Part shown: piece by piece, positions 32,871 to 34,234 of the stretch
Numbering within the stretch: the first letter of the stretch is position 1
Layout: every line of letters starts with the position of its first letter
DNA from: Desulfoscipio geothermicus
Lineage (GTDB): Bacteria; Bacillota; Desulfotomaculia; Desulfotomaculales; Desulfallaceae
NCBI GenBank assembly: GCA_016841905.1
Contig: JAENYF010000034.1
Coordinates: forward strand, 1 to 34,234
Direction: 5' to 3'
DNA: 34,234 bases
Made by a program: the position numbers and the translations under genes
The notes under the pieces: generated by a model
Told to the model about the DNA's origin: nothing
The model's database searches: none
What the model saw: the letters and a program-made list of their open reading frames with translations, nothing else

Positions 32871-33989
32871 ATGGAAGGCATACTGGATTGGTACGAGTTC
32901 TGGCATAATTACCGGTACCATAACGAGGTAAATTTTCTCGTCTATATACCGCTATTTTTTTTGCTGCGGTACTGGATTTTAAAAAGGTTTAACGCTGCGC
33001 TGGCTAACAGAAGGGATAAAAAAGACCTGGCTCCTTATATACAGTCCCTGATAAACTGGGGTACATTTTACGCTATAATTATCTACGCCATTGTTTACTT
33101 CGAAAACACCTTCTGGCTAGATAAAACCTGGTTTAAAATTGGCAATACTGAGGTTAACACGCTAACCTTTATCGTCCCGGCCATCATCATCAGCCTGAGC
33201 ATTAAGTTTTCCAAATTCCTGTCCCGCTTCTTCATGCAGCGTGTTTATACCAGGCATGAAATGGACCAGGGCATGCAGTACACATTTAACCGGCTGCTGC
33301 ACTACATCATTATCGTCATTGCTGTTTTGGTGTCCTTGCCCTTGATTGGCTTCAACTTGAGTGCGCTCACGGTTTTCGCCGGGGTAGCCGGTATCGGGGT
33401 CGGCTTCGGCCTGCAGAACATTATATCAAACTTTATATCCGGTTTAATCTTGTTATTTGAACGCCCCATAAAAGTGGGAGATAAAATAATAATCAACGAC
33501 GTACCCTGCGATGTGCAGCAAATTAACATCCGCTCCACCGTGGTTTGCACCGGCAGAAATGAGCATATCATCATCCCCAACAGCCACTTTATCGAGAATC
33601 AAATCATCAACTGGTCTTACGGTGACCCTAAGATAATGGAAGCCATCCATCTTGGTGTGGCTTATGGCTCAAACGTGCGACTGTTGGAACATCTGCTGCT
33701 GCAGGCCGCCAGCGAGCACGAAAACGTGCTGGACAACCCGGAACCCCTGGTAAGATTCCTCAATTTCGGGGAGTCCTCGCTGGATTTCAGCCTGTTCTTC
33801 TGGGTAGGCGAACCCATGCTGCGTTACAAGGCCAAAAGCGACCTGAACTACCGTATTAACGAATTGCTGCAGGAACACGGCGTGGAAATCCCCTTTCCTC
33901 AGCACGACATTCACCTGCGCAGTGTCAATATTGCCCAGCTGAAACATATGCAATGGGAAATGGAAATTACTAATGATCAAGATTTGTAA
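32871..33989 (+). CDS. mscS: small-conductance mechanosensitive channel, MscS family
   Basis: Encodes 372 residues. ATG at 32871 behind GGCGGGGGG. Membrane helices lie near residues 22-37, 60-76, 93-112 and 135-155, then the pore helix [19 protein letters not shown] (about 168-186) and the beta domain [15 protein letters not shown] with [13 protein letters not shown]. It opens on membrane tension to release solutes during osmotic downshock. There is one extra N-terminal helix compared with E. coli MscS. It is divergent from the BON/adhE unit, and its 3' end overlaps the convergent larB by 20 bases. Confidence 0.92.
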   Translation: MEGILDWYEFWHNYRYHNEVNFLVYIPLFFLLRYWILKRFNAALANRRDKKDLAPYIQSLINWGTFYAIIIYAIVYFENTFWLDKTWFKIGNTEVNTLTFIVPAIIISLSIKFSKFLSRFFMQRVYTRHEMDQGMQYTFNRLLHYIIIVIAVLVSLPLIGFNLSALTVFAGVAGIGVGFGLQNIISNFISGLILLFERPIKVGDKIIINDVPCDVQQINIRSTVVCTGRNEHIIIPNSHFIENQIINWSYGDPKIMEAIHLGVAYGSNVRLLEHLLLQAASEHENVLDNPEPLVRFLNFGESSLDFSLFFWVGEPMLRYKAKSDLNYRINELLQEHGVEIPFPQHDIHLRSVNIAQLKHMQWEMEITNDQDL

Positions 33990-34234
33990 TCGCGTTAGCC
34001 AGCGCGGCAGCCCCGAAACCATTATCAATATTAACCACGCCGACCCCGGGGGCACAGCTGTTCAGCATGCTGAGCAGCGCCGCTAACCCCTGGAAGCTGG
34101 CCCCGTAACCCACACTGGTGGGCACGGCAATCACCGGCTGCTCCACCAGCCCGCCCACCACGCTGGCCAGTGCTCCATCCATACCCGCCACCACAATGAC
34201 CACCTGCGCCCACTTAAACATCTCCAGCTGCTCA
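33970..34234 (-). CDS. larB: nickel pincer cofactor biosynthesis protein LarB, C-terminal part
   Basis: The gene continues past the window edge; the last ~87 codons are visible. They read [20 protein letters not shown] then [40 protein letters not shown] and [14 protein letters not shown]. This is the PurE-like core of LarB, which carboxylates and hydrolyses nicotinate adenine dinucleotide for the nickel pincer cofactor used by lactate racemase-type enzymes. The GYGASFxGLAALLxMLNSCA motif separates it from true PurE. Confidence 0.88.
   Translation of the reverse strand, partial: EQLEMFKWAQVVIVVAGMDGALASVVGGLVEQPVIAVPTSVGYGASFQGLAALLSMLNSCAPGVGVVNIDNGFGAAALANAITNLDH

Overview
The window comes from a strictly anaerobic, spore-forming Firmicute, most like the Desulfotomaculum/Pelotomaculum group. 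This is inferred from gene content: DUF3231 spore-type proteins, SigZ, a monomeric FAD/[FeFe]-hydrogenase, AdhE and a sodium-pumping decarboxylase. No rRNA or tRNA gene is visible.

Layout. 1-2.1 kb holds tandem DUF3231 genes. 2.1-6.4 kb (left metalloid cluster) holds arsM, divergent from arsR, an ArsP-type permease, a mini-thioredoxin, an AhpD-like protein with an in-frame UGA, and two small Cys-rich proteins, each preceded by a decayed permease 3' end. 6.6-8.1 kb holds SigZ and a membrane protein. 8.1-14.4 kb (right metalloid cluster, all minus strand) is marR, a permease with an in-frame UGA, lplA, a GcvH-like lipoyl carrier, acr3, arsR and lpd. 14.7-19.6 kb is scarred: a Crp/amidohydrolase chimera, a frameshifted adenine deaminase, a membrane acyltransferase and a truncated methyltransferase. 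19.6-21.2 kb holds a stalk-domain secreted protein and an unrecognised protein with an in-frame UGA. 21.8-26.8 kb holds the hydrogenase and the OadB/OadG subunits. 26.9-28.4 kb is a gene-poor stretch with a 0.36-kb tandem repeat. 28.4-34.2 kb holds copZ, small ORFs, adhE with a BON protein, mscS and the end of larB.

Main result. The window appears to contain three strong and one possible selenoprotein gene, each of which a standard gene caller would truncate or split. In each case a UGA sits where a Cys is expected or beside Cys residues, and a hairpin lies 22-28 nt further on with a G in the first two loop bases. That is the published shape of bacterial SECIS elements. For the permease and the small Cys-rich protein, a Cys-containing paralogue in this same window acts as an internal control.

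Inferred working model: trivalent inorganic or methylated arsenic (or another thiophilic metalloid) is sensed by two ArsR proteins and a Cys-rich MarR, methylated by ArsM, exported by Acr3 and two ArsP-type permeases, and handled by dithiol/selenol proteins. These are a lipoylated carrier made by LplA and reduced by Lpd, a thioredoxin, the Sec AhpD-like protein and the CC/CU proteins. The coupling of selenocysteine, lipoate and arsenic functions is the most novel aspect. It is inferred from gene order and sequence, not proven.
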